Shown: positions 53,041 through 61,519 of the stretch, piece by piece
Position numbering within the stretch: the stretch's first letter is position 1
Layout of the letters: every line of letters starts with the position of its first letter
Source: Microvirga sp.
GTDB lineage: Bacteria > Pseudomonadota > Alphaproteobacteria > Rhizobiales > Beijerinckiaceae
Direction: 5' to 3'
NCBI GenBank assembly: GCA_029266525.1
Contig: JAQSWQ010000039.1
Location: 1 to 64,000 of the forward strand
Length of the DNA: 64,000 nt
Notes under the pieces: generated by a model
Told to the model about the DNA's origin: nothing
What the model saw: the letters and a program-made list of their open reading frames with translations, nothing else
Databases searched by the model: none
Program-made: the position numbers and the translations under genes

Positions 53041-53921
53041 CACGCCGCCCCCGCGAAGAGCGACGGCGACAATACGCCTTCCCATTCGAGCTCGACCGGA
53101 CCGGTCATGGTGACGTGGTCGTCCTCGCGCCACTCGATCAAGAGGTCGCCGCCCGGCAACGTCACGGTCGCCTCGCGTCCGGTGAGCTTCTTGCGCGCCG
53201 CGGCGACAAGCGCCGCGCAGGCAGCAGAGCCGCAGGCCTTGGTCAAGCCTGCCCCGCGCTCCCAGACGCGCAGCAGGATGCGGTCCGGTGCCACGACCTG
53301 CGCCAGCGAGATGTTGGCGCGCTCGGGGAAGATCGGGTGGTTCTCGAGCATTGGCCCGATGCGGGAAAGATCGTAGGCCGCAACGTCGTCGACCCAGAAG
53401 ATCGCATGCGGGTTACCCATGCTGACCGTGGACGGCGAATGCAGGATCGGTGCGTCGATCGGGCCGATCTGCAGCTCGATGTAGCGGGTGTCCTGGAAGG
53501 GATCGCGCAACGGGATCTCATCCCAGCGCAGGAGCGGCCTGCCCATGTCCACCTTGAAACTGCGATCGCCGTCGCGGGACACCGGCAGGAGCCCGGCCCT
53601 GGTCTCGAAAAGAAGCGGGCCGTCGCCCGGCTGCGCCATGACCGGATCGTCGCGCATCGCCCAGGCGACACAGCGCGTGCCGTTGCCGCAGGCGCCGGAT
53701 TCCGAGCCGTCGGTGTTGTAGATGCGGAGGAAGGCGTCGGTATCGGGCGTGCGCGGATCGTGGATCGCCATGAGCTGGTCGAAGCGTGAGCGCGGGTCGG
53801 CCGCAATGGCGCGTGCCTCCGCGGGCGCAACCTTCAGTTTGGTGCCGCGCAAATCCACGATCACGATCTCGTTGCCGAGGCCGTTCATCTTGAGAAACCG
53901 GCGGTTTGCAAGCGCGCTCAT
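53040..53921 (-). CDS. dapF: Diaminopimelate epimerase
   Basis: The 293-residue enzyme interconverts LL- and meso-diaminopimelate for lysine and peptidoglycan. The two catalytic cysteines are intact: C78 in [10 protein letters not shown] and C230 in [24 protein letters not shown] is the conserved N-terminus. The frame stays open far upstream, but [16 protein letters not shown] is the right start. It heads the dapF-mtaB-ftsY operon and is divergent from the GyrI-like gene. Confidence 0.96.
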   Translation of the reverse strand: MSALANRRFLKMNGLGNEIVIVDLRGTKLKVAPAEARAIAADPRSRFDQLMAIHDPRTPDTDAFLRIYNTDGSESGACGNGTRCVAWAMRDDPVMAQPGDGPLLFETRAGLLPVSRDGDRSFKVDMGRPLLRWDEIPLRDPFQDTRYIELQIGPIDAPILHSPSTVSMGNPHAIFWVDDVAAYDLSRIGPMLENHPIFPERANISLAQVVAPDRILLRVWERGAGLTKACGSAACAALVAAARKKLTGREATVTLPGGDLLIEWREDDHVTMTGPVELEWEGVLSPSLFAGAA

Positions 53922-54048
53922 CACGGCCGCTATATGGGCCAAAGCGGTATTTTCCGCGAGTCGCGAGCCGCTTGCCTCGAAAGCCGGCCCGAACCAACCT
54001 ATGTCTCTCGTCCGGGCGACACCCCTCGGACTAACCACAGGTGCGCTG

Positions 54049-54711
54049 ATGGTTGCGGGATGGAAGGTCTTTTCGGTCGTGCTCGTGCTCGGCCTGGGCA
54101 CCGACGAGGGTGCCCTCGCGCAAACTGCGCCGGCCCAGGCTCCCGCCGCGCCAAGCCAGCCCGCACCGGCGAGCCCGGCCCAGCCCGCGCCTCCCCCCTC
54201 TGCAAGCTCCGCGCGCCCGGTTCTCGTTCCCGGTGCAGGCGACACCGATGTTGCGGAGGTGACGCTCCCGGGCAAACCCGCCGCGATCATCTCGGGCACC
54301 AGCAAGAGCGAGGAAGGCTTCACCACCATCCGCGAGGCCTTCCGGAAGCTCGAGGAGGAGCTCGGTAAGGCCGGCATCGCGCCGGCCGGCCGCCCGCTCG
54401 CGATCTTTCAGCAGTTCAACCCGGACGGCAGCTTCCAATACGACGCGCTGATCCCGATCGCGCGGCCGCCGGACGGCAAGACGCTCCTGACGAACGAGAT
54501 CCGCTTCGGTATGACGCCGGCCGGCAAGGCGCTGCGCTTCACGCACAAGAACGCCTACGATGAGGTCGAGTCGACCTACGACATGATCGAGATCTACCTC
54601 GAGGCCAAGGGCATCGCGGTGCAGGACCCGATCATCGAGGAGTTCGTGAACGATCCGAAGGACGCCTCCGACGCCGAGCTCGAGCTGAACATCTTCGTGC
54701 AGCCGAAGTGA
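54049..54711 (+). CDS. Secreted GyrI-like (effector-binding domain) protein
   Basis: The 220-residue protein has a signal peptide ([17 protein letters not shown]...ALA-Q), a proline/alanine-rich linker (about 25-75), and a C-terminal GyrI-like/AraC effector-binding fold: [41 protein letters not shown] and ...[14 protein letters not shown]. Periplasmic versions of this domain are known as small-molecule binding proteins of unknown role. An ATG at 54001 is also in frame; I prefer 54049 because it gives a clean signal peptide. Confidence 0.72.
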   Translation: MVAGWKVFSVVLVLGLGTDEGALAQTAPAQAPAAPSQPAPASPAQPAPPPSASSARPVLVPGAGDTDVAEVTLPGKPAAIISGTSKSEEGFTTIREAFRKLEEELGKAGIAPAGRPLAIFQQFNPDGSFQYDALIPIARPPDGKTLLTNEIRFGMTPAGKALRFTHKNAYDEVESTYDMIEIYLEAKGIAVQDPIIEEFVNDPKDASDAELELNIFVQPK

Positions 54712-54831
54712 CGCCTGCTTTGCCGCGCCGTTCACGGGCGGCGGCATCGGCACCGCCTCCGGCCGGCCCGACAATAGACTCTGCCCCGACCCGAGGTGTC
54801 GCGCCGGTGCTCCATCGGTAGGGATAGCCGG

Positions 54832-55908
54832 TCAAGCCCGGCCGTGACGAGCGGGAGCCCACACCTCGCCCGGTCGCATCGCCCTGAATCGCTCGGCCGG
54901 CACGCCCTGCGCCTGCAGCGCGGCGGCGAGCGCCTCGATCGGTCGCTCGATGCCTTCGTCGGTCAGGCGGAAGGTGCCCCAGTGGTGGCCCAAGGCCTGC
55001 TCGGCGCCGAGATCCTGCATTGCGCGGACCGCCTCCTCGGGATTCATGTGCTGGGGCCGCATGAACCAGCGCGGCTCGTAGGCGCCGATCGGGAGCGTCG
55101 CCAGGCGCATCCGGCCGAAGCGCTCGCGCACCGCGCGGAAGACAGCGCCGTCGCCATAGCCGGTGTCGCCCACGTGATGGATTTGGCCCGAGGGGGTCGC
55201 GAGGACATAGGCGCCCCAGAGGGCCATGCGGCGGTCGTTCAGGCCCCGGGCCGACCAGTGCAGCGCCGGCACGAGATGGGCCGTGACGCTGCCGCTGAGC
55301 GCGAAGGCGGCGCCCCAGTCGCCGGTCTCGACAGGAATAGCATCGTCATAGGCGCGGATGATCGCGTCGTTGCCGAGCGGCGCGAGGATGCGCGGCCGGT
55401 GCGCGTGCCAGAGCCGCGCTACTGTCGGCAGGTCGAGATGATCGTAGTGATTGTGGGTAATGAGCACCGCGTCGATCGGCGGGAGATCCTCGAAGGCGAT
55501 GCCTGGGGGGTTCACGCGCCGTGGTCCGGCGAAGGAGACGGGGCTCGCGCGTTCGGACCAGTGCGGGTCGACCAGGACGTTCACGCCGGCGGTCTGGATC
55601 AGGAGGCTGGCATGGCCGACGAGCGTGACGCGCAGGCCGTCGACCCGTGCCGGCGGCCGGTCGTGAAAGGGGCTCGGATAGCTCCCGGGCCAATCCTCGC
55701 GCCCGCCGCCCAACTGCCAGCGCAGGAACTCGGCAAACCCGCGATCCTTCGATCCGTCGAGGTTCGAGAAGCGGACGCCGTCGAAATGGTCGCTCGGCGG
55801 GCCCTGGTAGTAGCGGTTGCGGCTGCGCGCGGCGGTGACGTAGCCGGCGCCCGTGACGGCGGCGAGGCCGGGCAGGCCGATGAGCTTCAGCAGCCTGCGG
55901 CGATTCAT
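54832..55908 (-). CDS. Metallo-beta-lactamase-fold hydrolase, NAPE-PLD/UlaG-like, with Tat-like signal
   Basis: The 358-residue protein starts MNRRRLLKLIGLPGLAAVTG, a twin-arginine-like signal, so it may be exported folded. The MBL fold carries ITHNHYDHLD (H152/H154/D156/H157) and GDTGYGDGAVF; LVGHASLLIQTAGVNVLVDPHW precedes. It resembles phospholipase-D-like and lactonase-like MBL hydrolases; substrate unknown. It lies convergent with the GyrI-like gene and divergent from yciB. Confidence 0.8.
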   Translation of the reverse strand: MNRRRLLKLIGLPGLAAVTGAGYVTAARSRNRYYQGPPSDHFDGVRFSNLDGSKDRGFAEFLRWQLGGGREDWPGSYPSPFHDRPPARVDGLRVTLVGHASLLIQTAGVNVLVDPHWSERASPVSFAGPRRVNPPGIAFEDLPPIDAVLITHNHYDHLDLPTVARLWHAHRPRILAPLGNDAIIRAYDDAIPVETGDWGAAFALSGSVTAHLVPALHWSARGLNDRRMALWGAYVLATPSGQIHHVGDTGYGDGAVFRAVRERFGRMRLATLPIGAYEPRWFMRPQHMNPEEAVRAMQDLGAEQALGHHWGTFRLTDEGIERPIEALAAALQAQGVPAERFRAMRPGEVWAPARHGRA

Positions 55909-56025
55909 GCCGCCAAGATGGCGCGGCGCAGCCGCGGATCAAGCGGCGCCGCAACAATGTTCTTGATGTTGATGGACGTGTCTGGGGCCCGACGGTAAAG
56001 AACCAGCCCGAGGCTTCTGTAAATC

Positions 56026-56619
56026 ATGCTCTCCGATCAGGTCGAGACCGTTCCGCCCGCCCGGGCGCTCAACCCGTTCCTCAAGCTTGCCCTCGAGCTC
56101 GGGCCGCTCGTCATCTTCTTCCTCGCGAACCAGCGCGCCGGGATCTTCACGGCGACCGGCCTTTTCATCGTGGCCACGGTGATCGCGCTCGGCGCCCACT
56201 ACGGACTCGTGCGGAAGCTCCCGATCATGCCGCTGGTCTCCGGCGTGGTGGTTGTCGCGTTCGGGGGGCTGACGCTCGCGCTGCAGGACGAGCTTTTCAT
56301 CAAGCTCAAGCCGACCATCGTGAACACGCTGTTCGGGCTCGTGCTGCTCGGGGGCCTCTATTTTCGCAAGCCGCTCCTCGCGATCGTGCTCGATTCGATG
56401 TTCGACCTTACGGAGGAGGGCTGGCGCAAGCTGACCTTGCGCTGGGCGCTGTTCTTCTTCGTGCTTGCAGCGCTGAACGAGATCGTCTGGCGCACGCAGA
56501 CAACCGACTTCTGGGTCAGCTTCAAGGTCTTCGGCATCATGCCGCTGACCATCGCCTTCGCGCTCGCTCAGACGCCGCTCTTGATGCGCCATGAGGTCAA
56601 GAAGGCGGGCGGGAGCTAA
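56026..56619 (+). CDS. yciB: Inner-membrane septation/envelope protein YciB
   Basis: The 197-residue protein with about five to six membrane segments shows YciB (IspZ) signatures: [12 protein letters not shown] near the start, [37 protein letters not shown] in essence, and [20 protein letters not shown]. YciB affects cell envelope and septation; in alphaproteobacteria it often sits beside ftsY, here about 4 kb away. No clear ribosome binding site precedes the ATG. Confidence 0.9.
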   Translation: MLSDQVETVPPARALNPFLKLALELGPLVIFFLANQRAGIFTATGLFIVATVIALGAHYGLVRKLPIMPLVSGVVVVAFGGLTLALQDELFIKLKPTIVNTLFGLVLLGGLYFRKPLLAIVLDSMFDLTEEGWRKLTLRWALFFFVLAALNEIVWRTQTTDFWVSFKVFGIMPLTIAFALAQTPLLMRHEVKKAGGS

Positions 56620-56700
56620 GCCGGGCGCGATGTCCCGCGCGCTCCCTGGCGCAAGCGCGCGCGGCGCTGTAGAGGAGCGCCCGCAACCAAGGTTCCAGCC

Positions 56701-57399
56701 ATGCCCTCCGTCATCACCGAACCGCAGCGCCCCGCCATACCGGTCGCGGGCACGAACGACGCGTTCCCGGTCCGCCGCGTCTATTGCGTCGGCCGCAACT
56801 ACGCGGCCCACGCCCGCGAGATGGGCGGCGATCCGAGCCGCGAGCCGCCGTTCTTCTTCATGAAGCCCGCCGACACCGTGCATGTCGTGCCGGAAGGGAT
56901 GACCGCGGAGCACGCCTACCCATCGCAGACCAGCGACTATCATTTTGAGATCGAGCTCGTCGCCTTCCTCGCGAAAGGCGGCAAGAACATCCCGGTGGAG
57001 AGGGCGCTCGACTGCGTGTACGGCTATGCGGTCGGGCTCGACATGACCCGGCGCGACCTGCAGCAGCAGGCAAAGGACCTGCGCCGCCCCTGGGAACTCG
57101 GCAAGGGGGCCGATCATTCGGGCCCGGTCGGGCCGGTCCATCCCGTCGTTAAGGTTGGCCATCCTGCGAAGGGCACGATCTCGCTTACGGTCGACGGGCA
57201 GGTGAAGCAGAAGGCCGATCTCTCGGACATGATCTGGTCGGTCGCCGAGCAGGTCTCCTATCTCTCGACCTTTTTCGAGCTGAAGCCCGGCGACGTGATC
57301 TTTGCCGGCACCCCCGAAGGCGTCGGCAAGGTCGAGCGCGGGCAGACGATGGTCGGCGCGATCGAGGGGCTTGGCGAGATCAAGCTGAGGGTGGTGTAG
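56701..57399 (+). CDS. Fumarylacetoacetate hydrolase family protein
   Basis: The 232-residue FAH-fold enzyme contains VRRVYCVGRNYAAHAREMG, the metal-site HFEIELVAFLAKGG, YGYAVGLDMTRRDLQ and GDVIFAGTPEGVGKVERG. Such single-domain forms act as fumarylpyruvate/acylpyruvate hydrolases or oxaloacetate decarboxylases. No aromatic-degradation gene is adjacent, so the substrate is open. It lies 81 bp after yciB on the same strand. Confidence 0.85.
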   Translation: MPSVITEPQRPAIPVAGTNDAFPVRRVYCVGRNYAAHAREMGGDPSREPPFFFMKPADTVHVVPEGMTAEHAYPSQTSDYHFEIELVAFLAKGGKNIPVERALDCVYGYAVGLDMTRRDLQQQAKDLRRPWELGKGADHSGPVGPVHPVVKVGHPAKGTISLTVDGQVKQKADLSDMIWSVAEQVSYLSTFFELKPGDVIFAGTPEGVGKVERGQTMVGAIEGLGEIKLRVV

Positions 57400-57461
57400 C
57401 CGCTTCTGCCATCCCGTGGCGGATCGCGGTCCTGCCACCCGCCGCGGCCCCACTTCCGCCT

Positions 57462-57486
57462 CAAACGAACGTTTGAATTTCAAACG
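57462..57486. promoter_or_regulatory. Triple-arm palindromic operator candidate upstream of the second TetR operon
   Basis: CAAACG-AA-CGTTTG-AATTT-CAAACG contains two overlapping inverted repeats that share the middle arm, each with perfect 6-bp arms. CAAACG/CGTTTG is a common TetR-family half-site. It lies 18 bp before the start of the unknown-protein gene whose partner is a TetR regulator, so autoregulation is likely. Confidence 0.7.
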
Positions 57487-57504
57487 ACGGGATGGGGGCT
57501 GCGC

Positions 57505-58092
57505 ATGCGCGAGATCACAATCTCAGGCAAGAACGAGATCGTGGCGAGCGGTGGCCGAGCGCTTGACGCACTGCCGTCGAGACGCCTCGGCGCCGTGGTC
57601 ATGCCCCTGGTGGCCGCTGCCGCGGTGGCGGTGACGTTGGCCAACGGCATCGGAACCTCGCCCGGGCCCGTAGCCTCGATCGTGAATCCCCCGAAACTCG
57701 ACGCGCGCAGCGGCAAGATCATCGACCGGGCCGCCGCAGCCGAGACGCCGATCTATGCCTCCGCGACGTTGCTGTTCGGGCGCTTCCTCGACACCTCGCT
57801 CGGTCCCTCTGCGATCCTCGGAGCGGTCGAGGCGCCGGCCGAAACCATCGCGGTTGTGGTCGGGACTCCACTGCCGGTCGCGCGCAGGCTCGCGAAAGCT
57901 CCGCCCCTCCCTCCGATCCGGCCCGCGTCGCTCGGCGATTCGCTCCCCGTCGCGGTCGCGAGCGCCGCGCCGGCGAAGGAAGCCTCGCGCATGCTGGGTT
58001 TCATCCCCGAGGACCTCCTCGGCACTCCGCGCCGGGCGCTCAAATCCGTTGCCTCGCTCGGCGAATCGCTCCTCGATCGCGTCATCCCTTGA
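57505..58092 (+). CDS. Unknown protein with one membrane segment, TetR-operon member
   Basis: The 195-residue protein has one hydrophobic segment (about 30-46, LGAVVMPLVAAAAVAVTLAN) after a short N-terminal cytoplasmic part, then a proline/alanine-rich outer part (AETPIYASATLLFGRFLDT, ILGAVEAPAETIAVVVG) and a helical end (RALKSVASLGESLLDRV). No domain is recognised. Its stop overlaps the TetR gene start (TTGA), and an operator-like palindrome precedes it, so it is the regulated target and is translationally coupled to its likely repressor. Confidence 0.7.
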   Translation: MREITISGKNEIVASGGRALDALPSRRLGAVVMPLVAAAAVAVTLANGIGTSPGPVASIVNPPKLDARSGKIIDRAAAAETPIYASATLLFGRFLDTSLGPSAILGAVEAPAETIAVVVGTPLPVARRLAKAPPLPPIRPASLGDSLPVAVASAAPAKEASRMLGFIPEDLLGTPRRALKSVASLGESLLDRVIP

Positions 58093-58766
58093 GCGGCACC
58101 GCGGGCGGCGCGCCGGCCCGGGCGCGCCTCTCACGCCCGGCGGAGATCACGCGCCGCGGCCTCGTCGACGCGGCAACCGCGGTCTTCGCCCAGCACGGCT
58201 TCTCGGGCGGCTCGGTCCGGCTCATCACCACGAAGGCGAAGGCAAACCAAGCCGCCATCACCTATCATTTCGGCGGCAAGGAAGGGCTGTACCGCGAGGT
58301 GCTGATCGCCGCCCGCGACGCCTTCGAGAAGATGGGCCTTCTGGATGAAGAGGGTGCGCGCACGCTGCCGCGCGAGGAGGCCCTGCGGCTGTTCCTGCGG
58401 CAATATCTCCTGCCGCTGGTCAAGCGGAACCAGTTCAGCCGCTATCTGCGCATCTTCGCCTGGGAAACGCTGAGCCCGACCGCGGTTGCGCTGAAGCTGT
58501 CTGCCGAACGGCCCTTCCCGATGGTGGTGCTCTCGAGCCGCATCGTCGAGCGCTTTCTGCCGGCAGGCACGTCGCGGCGCGACGGGCTCGTCGCAACGCT
58601 GTGGCTTGCGAACCAGCCGATGACCTTCGTCCGGAACGCCGAGTTGCTCAGCCGCGAGCCGTTCAATCTGAGCTTCGACGCCGCCTCCGTCGACGAGCTC
58701 GTAGAGACGCTGGCGGGACTTTGCCTGGGCGGGCTCGGCGGGAGTGGCCCGGTTCGGCACGGTTGA
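58089..58766 (+). CDS. TetR family regulator with CecR-like C-terminal domain
   Basis: The 225-residue protein has an N-terminal HTH (about 17-64: ITRRGLVDAATAVFAQHGFS, ITTKAKANQAAITYHFGGKE) and a C-terminal domain (FLRQYLLPLVKRNQFSRYLRIFAWE) of the CecR/DUF1956 type. TTG start overlapping the preceding stop. It probably represses its own operon at the CAAACG palindrome. Ligand unknown. The alcohol dehydrogenase begins 44 bp later. Confidence 0.85.
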   Translation: MSGTAGGAPARARLSRPAEITRRGLVDAATAVFAQHGFSGGSVRLITTKAKANQAAITYHFGGKEGLYREVLIAARDAFEKMGLLDEEGARTLPREEALRLFLRQYLLPLVKRNQFSRYLRIFAWETLSPTAVALKLSAERPFPMVVLSSRIVERFLPAGTSRRDGLVATLWLANQPMTFVRNAELLSREPFNLSFDAASVDELVETLAGLCLGGLGGSGPVRHG

Positions 58767-58810
58767 TAAGCTGCTTCGCGAATGCACACAGCGGCTTTGA
58801 GGATGTCGAT

Positions 58811-59866
58811 ATGAAGGGGGTGGTTCTCGCGGGCGACCGGAAGGTCGAGATCCTCGATTTCCCCGATCCGGCGCCGGGACCGGGCGAGGTGGTGCTTGAG
58901 ATCAGGGCCTCGGGCATGTGCGGCAGCGATCTCAAGTTCTACCGCGCCGCGGGCGGAGCGGCCTCGCTCGGCTTCAAGATGAGCGACGGGCCGGTGATCG
59001 CCGGCCATGAGCCCTGCGGCGTCGTGGTCGCGGTCGGCGCAGGCGTGCCCGAGCGAGAGGCCCGGATCGGCATGCGCGTCATGCAGCATCACTACCGCGG
59101 CTGCGGGGTCTGCCCGCACTGCGCGACCGGCTGGATGCAGCTGTGCGTCGAGGGGGTCGCCGAGGTGTACGGCGCGACCGCCCATGGAGCGCATGCGCGT
59201 TACATGAAATGTCCGGCGCGCACTTTGGTTCCGCTGCCGGACGAGCTCTCCTTCGAAACCGGGGCTGCGATCTCCTGCGGCACCGGCACCGCCTGGGCGG
59301 CCCTGCACCGTCTGGGGCTCCAGGGGGACCACACCATTGCGATCTTCGGCCAGGGCCCGGTCGGGCTAGCTGCGACGCAACTCGCAAGCGCCATGGGCGC
59401 GCGCGTGATCGCGCTCGACGTGAGCTCGGAGCGCCTCGCCCGGGCGCGCGAGTTCGGGGCGGATGCGACGATCGATCCGAAGGCGACGGAGAACGTGGTC
59501 CAGGCGATCCGCGACGCCACTCGCGGGCTCGGCGCGCATCTGTCCCTCGACGCTTCGTCCTCGCCGCTCGCGCGGGCGCAGGCGGTGCGCTGCGTCCGGA
59601 CCTGGGGCAAGGCCTGCTTCGTTGGCGAGGGCGACACGGTGACGCTCGAGGTCAGCACGGATCTCCTGCGGCGGCAGGTAACGCTGATCGGGTCCTGGAC
59701 CTTCTCGACGATCGGGCAGGGCGAGTGTGCGCGCTTCGTCGCCGACCGCGGCATCGCGGTCGATCGTATCTTCACGCATCGCTGGCGGCTTGACGAGGCC
59801 GAGGAGGCCTACCGTCTCTTCGACAGCCAGACCACCGGCAAAGGGGTGATAACCCCGTCCGCGTGA
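58811..59866 (+). CDS. Zinc-dependent alcohol dehydrogenase (MDR family)
   Basis: This 351-residue MDR enzyme has the catalytic-zinc ligands C37 and H66/E67 (GHEPCG), the four structural-zinc cysteines (C98, C101, C104, C112), and the GQGPVGLAATQLAS nucleotide loop. The sequence is closest to polyol/threonine-type dehydrogenases, with substrate unresolved. The frame extends upstream into the TetR gene, but GAGG 8 bp before ATG 58811 and the normal MKGVVLAGDRKVEI start decide it. It may be the third gene of the TetR operon. Confidence 0.85.
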   Translation: MKGVVLAGDRKVEILDFPDPAPGPGEVVLEIRASGMCGSDLKFYRAAGGAASLGFKMSDGPVIAGHEPCGVVVAVGAGVPEREARIGMRVMQHHYRGCGVCPHCATGWMQLCVEGVAEVYGATAHGAHARYMKCPARTLVPLPDELSFETGAAISCGTGTAWAALHRLGLQGDHTIAIFGQGPVGLAATQLASAMGARVIALDVSSERLARAREFGADATIDPKATENVVQAIRDATRGLGAHLSLDASSSPLARAQAVRCVRTWGKACFVGEGDTVTLEVSTDLLRRQVTLIGSWTFSTIGQGECARFVADRGIAVDRIFTHRWRLDEAEEAYRLFDSQTTGKGVITPSA

Positions 59867-59874
59867 CCGGGCGC

Positions 59875-60192
59875 TCAGCGGCAGGGATATGTCGCGAGCA
59901 GGTAATTGCCGACGACAAGTCCTGCCGCGATGTTCGCCTCGAGGCGATTCTTCTCGATGTGGGCGGCGAAGCCCGCGACCACCGTCGGCAGCGGTGCGTT
60001 CGGCGGGATGCAGATGGTCGGACGCCCGAGCGCCTGGTTGCGGCCCTCGGCATAGCCTTGGAGGTAGAAGGCGCAACTCGCAGCCTGTGCCTGGGAGGAG
60101 CACATGCTCGCGAGCGCGCCGGCGGTGAAGCCCTGGGCCGACGCCGAGCCGGCAGCGAGAAGGGCAAGAAGGGTGAGAACCGTGCGAAGCAT
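59875..60192 (-). CDS. Small secreted Rap1a/Tai-like protein
   Basis: The 105-residue protein has a signal peptide (MLRTVLTLLALLAAGSASA-Q) followed by a Rap1a/Tai-like pattern of cysteines and glycine-tyrosine (MCSSQAQAASCAFYLQGYAEG, CIPPNAPLP, ..TYPC at the end). Family members include immunity proteins against type VI peptidoglycan amidases; many others have no known role and no T6SS gene is here. The frame extends upstream without conserved sequence. It is convergent with the alcohol dehydrogenase. Confidence 0.65.
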   Translation of the reverse strand: MLRTVLTLLALLAAGSASAQGFTAGALASMCSSQAQAASCAFYLQGYAEGRNQALGRPTICIPPNAPLPTVVAGFAAHIEKNRLEANIAAGLVVGNYLLATYPCR

Positions 60193-60322
60193 GGGCCGCA
60201 AACTAGCCGGGACGCGCAGCTTTCGCAAAGTCCGCGGCCATGGCGGCTCGATTGACGCTCGGCGCGTTCGGGAACAAGGTCGGCTCCGACCATAGGTGAG
60301 TTGCGCAACGGCAGGAGGGCGC

Positions 60323-60823
60323 ATGAGGCTGTTGATTGCGATCGCCGCGGGCGTCCTTTTCGCGATCTCGGGCGCGTCGGCCAAGACCAGCGTCGCCGGC
60401 TGGACGATCGGACTGGACGACAACCGCGATTGCCAGGCCACCTACAGCTACAAGGATGCCGATGATGACGACGCCGAAAACACCGTCGTGATCAGCCTCG
60501 TCGAGGAGAAGGGGCGCAAGGTCCCCGACGTCTACATCATTCTCGCCTACGAGAAATGGGATTGGGAGAAGGGCGAGCAGACGAAGACCGACGTGCTCGT
60601 CGACAAGAAGCTCTATGCGAGCGGCCATGGCTGGATCTCGCCCTCGAAGAACCTCCTGATCTCGAAGTTCGAGAACCAGCTCGACCGCTTCGTCCGCGCC
60701 TTCGCCGAGGGCAAGACCCTGACCATCCGCTTCGCCGACGACGGCGAGGAGGCCGCGTTCAACATCCCCAATGTCGGCCAGGCATTGGGGGCGGTGCAGT
60801 ACTGCCAGGCGAACAAGAAGTAG
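60323..60823 (+). CDS. Secreted protein of unknown function
   Basis: The 166-residue product has a signal peptide (MRLLIAIAAGVLFAISGASA-K). The mature part (WTIGLDDNRDCQATYSYKDA, IILAYEKWDWEKGEQT, GHGWISPSKNLLISKFE) looks like one compact beta/alpha domain with two cysteines that could form a disulfide. AGGAGGG precedes the ATG. I recognise no family. It lies divergent from the Rap1a-like gene. Confidence 0.65.
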   Translation: MRLLIAIAAGVLFAISGASAKTSVAGWTIGLDDNRDCQATYSYKDADDDDAENTVVISLVEEKGRKVPDVYIILAYEKWDWEKGEQTKTDVLVDKKLYASGHGWISPSKNLLISKFENQLDRFVRAFAEGKTLTIRFADDGEEAAFNIPNVGQALGAVQYCQANKK

Positions 60824-60878
60824 CCGCCCGGAGACAATGGCTGCGCACGCCTCGCCGGGCATCCCGGGACGCGGTATC

Positions 60879-61433
60879 CTAACTGCGCCGAGCCTCGATC
60901 TCGTCGAGCACGGCCTCGGGCGCGACGTCCTGCTTGATCTCATGCAGCTCGTGATCGACATCGCTCTCGACCTTGAGGCGCTCGGCGATGGCCTGGACGA
61001 GGCTGACCAACCGCGTGACCTCGTGCTCGGCGAGCAGGCTGATCTGAAGGTCGAGATCGGCGCGCTTGTCGGCCGCGGCCTGCATGCGGTTCTGGCTGAT
61101 CAGCACGAAGGTCGAGAGGAAGATCGCCTCGACAGAGGCGATCATCGCGAGCACCACGAAGCTCTCGTCCCACTTCGGCACCCCCGGCACCCAGCCGAGA
61201 TTGGCGACGATCCAGAAGCCGAACATCGCAAGGTGGATGTAGACGAAGCGCATGCTGCCGGTGAAGCGCGTGATCGCCTCGGCGATGCGCTCCTCGCCGC
61301 TCGCCTCGGCTTCGTCCTTCTTGCGGCGCTCGTGCAAGGCTCGAATATTGCGCTCGAGGACCGGCGCAAGGCCGCTTGCCGCGGGCGAAGGATAGGTCGG
61401 TGCCGGCTCTTCGCGCGGCGGCTGCCCGTGCAT
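60879..61433 (-). CDS. DUF1003 membrane protein
   Basis: The 184-residue protein has a charged N-terminus, then two membrane segments (MRFVYIHLAMFGFWIVANLG and FVVLAMIASVEAIFLSTFVLI) with the DUF1003 motif between them (P..DE), and a predicted coiled-coil C-terminus (ISQNRMQAAADKRADLDLQI ... LLAEHEVTRLVSLV). DUF1003 proteins are conserved and uncharacterised. Divergence from the MFS gene region is loose; no operon is evident. Confidence 0.85.
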   Translation of the reverse strand: MHGQPPREEPAPTYPSPAASGLAPVLERNIRALHERRKKDEAEASGEERIAEAITRFTGSMRFVYIHLAMFGFWIVANLGWVPGVPKWDESFVVLAMIASVEAIFLSTFVLISQNRMQAAADKRADLDLQISLLAEHEVTRLVSLVQAIAERLKVESDVDHELHEIKQDVAPEAVLDEIEARRS

Positions 61434-61519
61434 GCGGGGCTCCGTCTGGGGCGGTGCTGCCGAGTGGGAACATCCAGCGCTACGTGCGGTTCCCGCCCCC
61501 GGTCACCTCGGAGCAGCGC

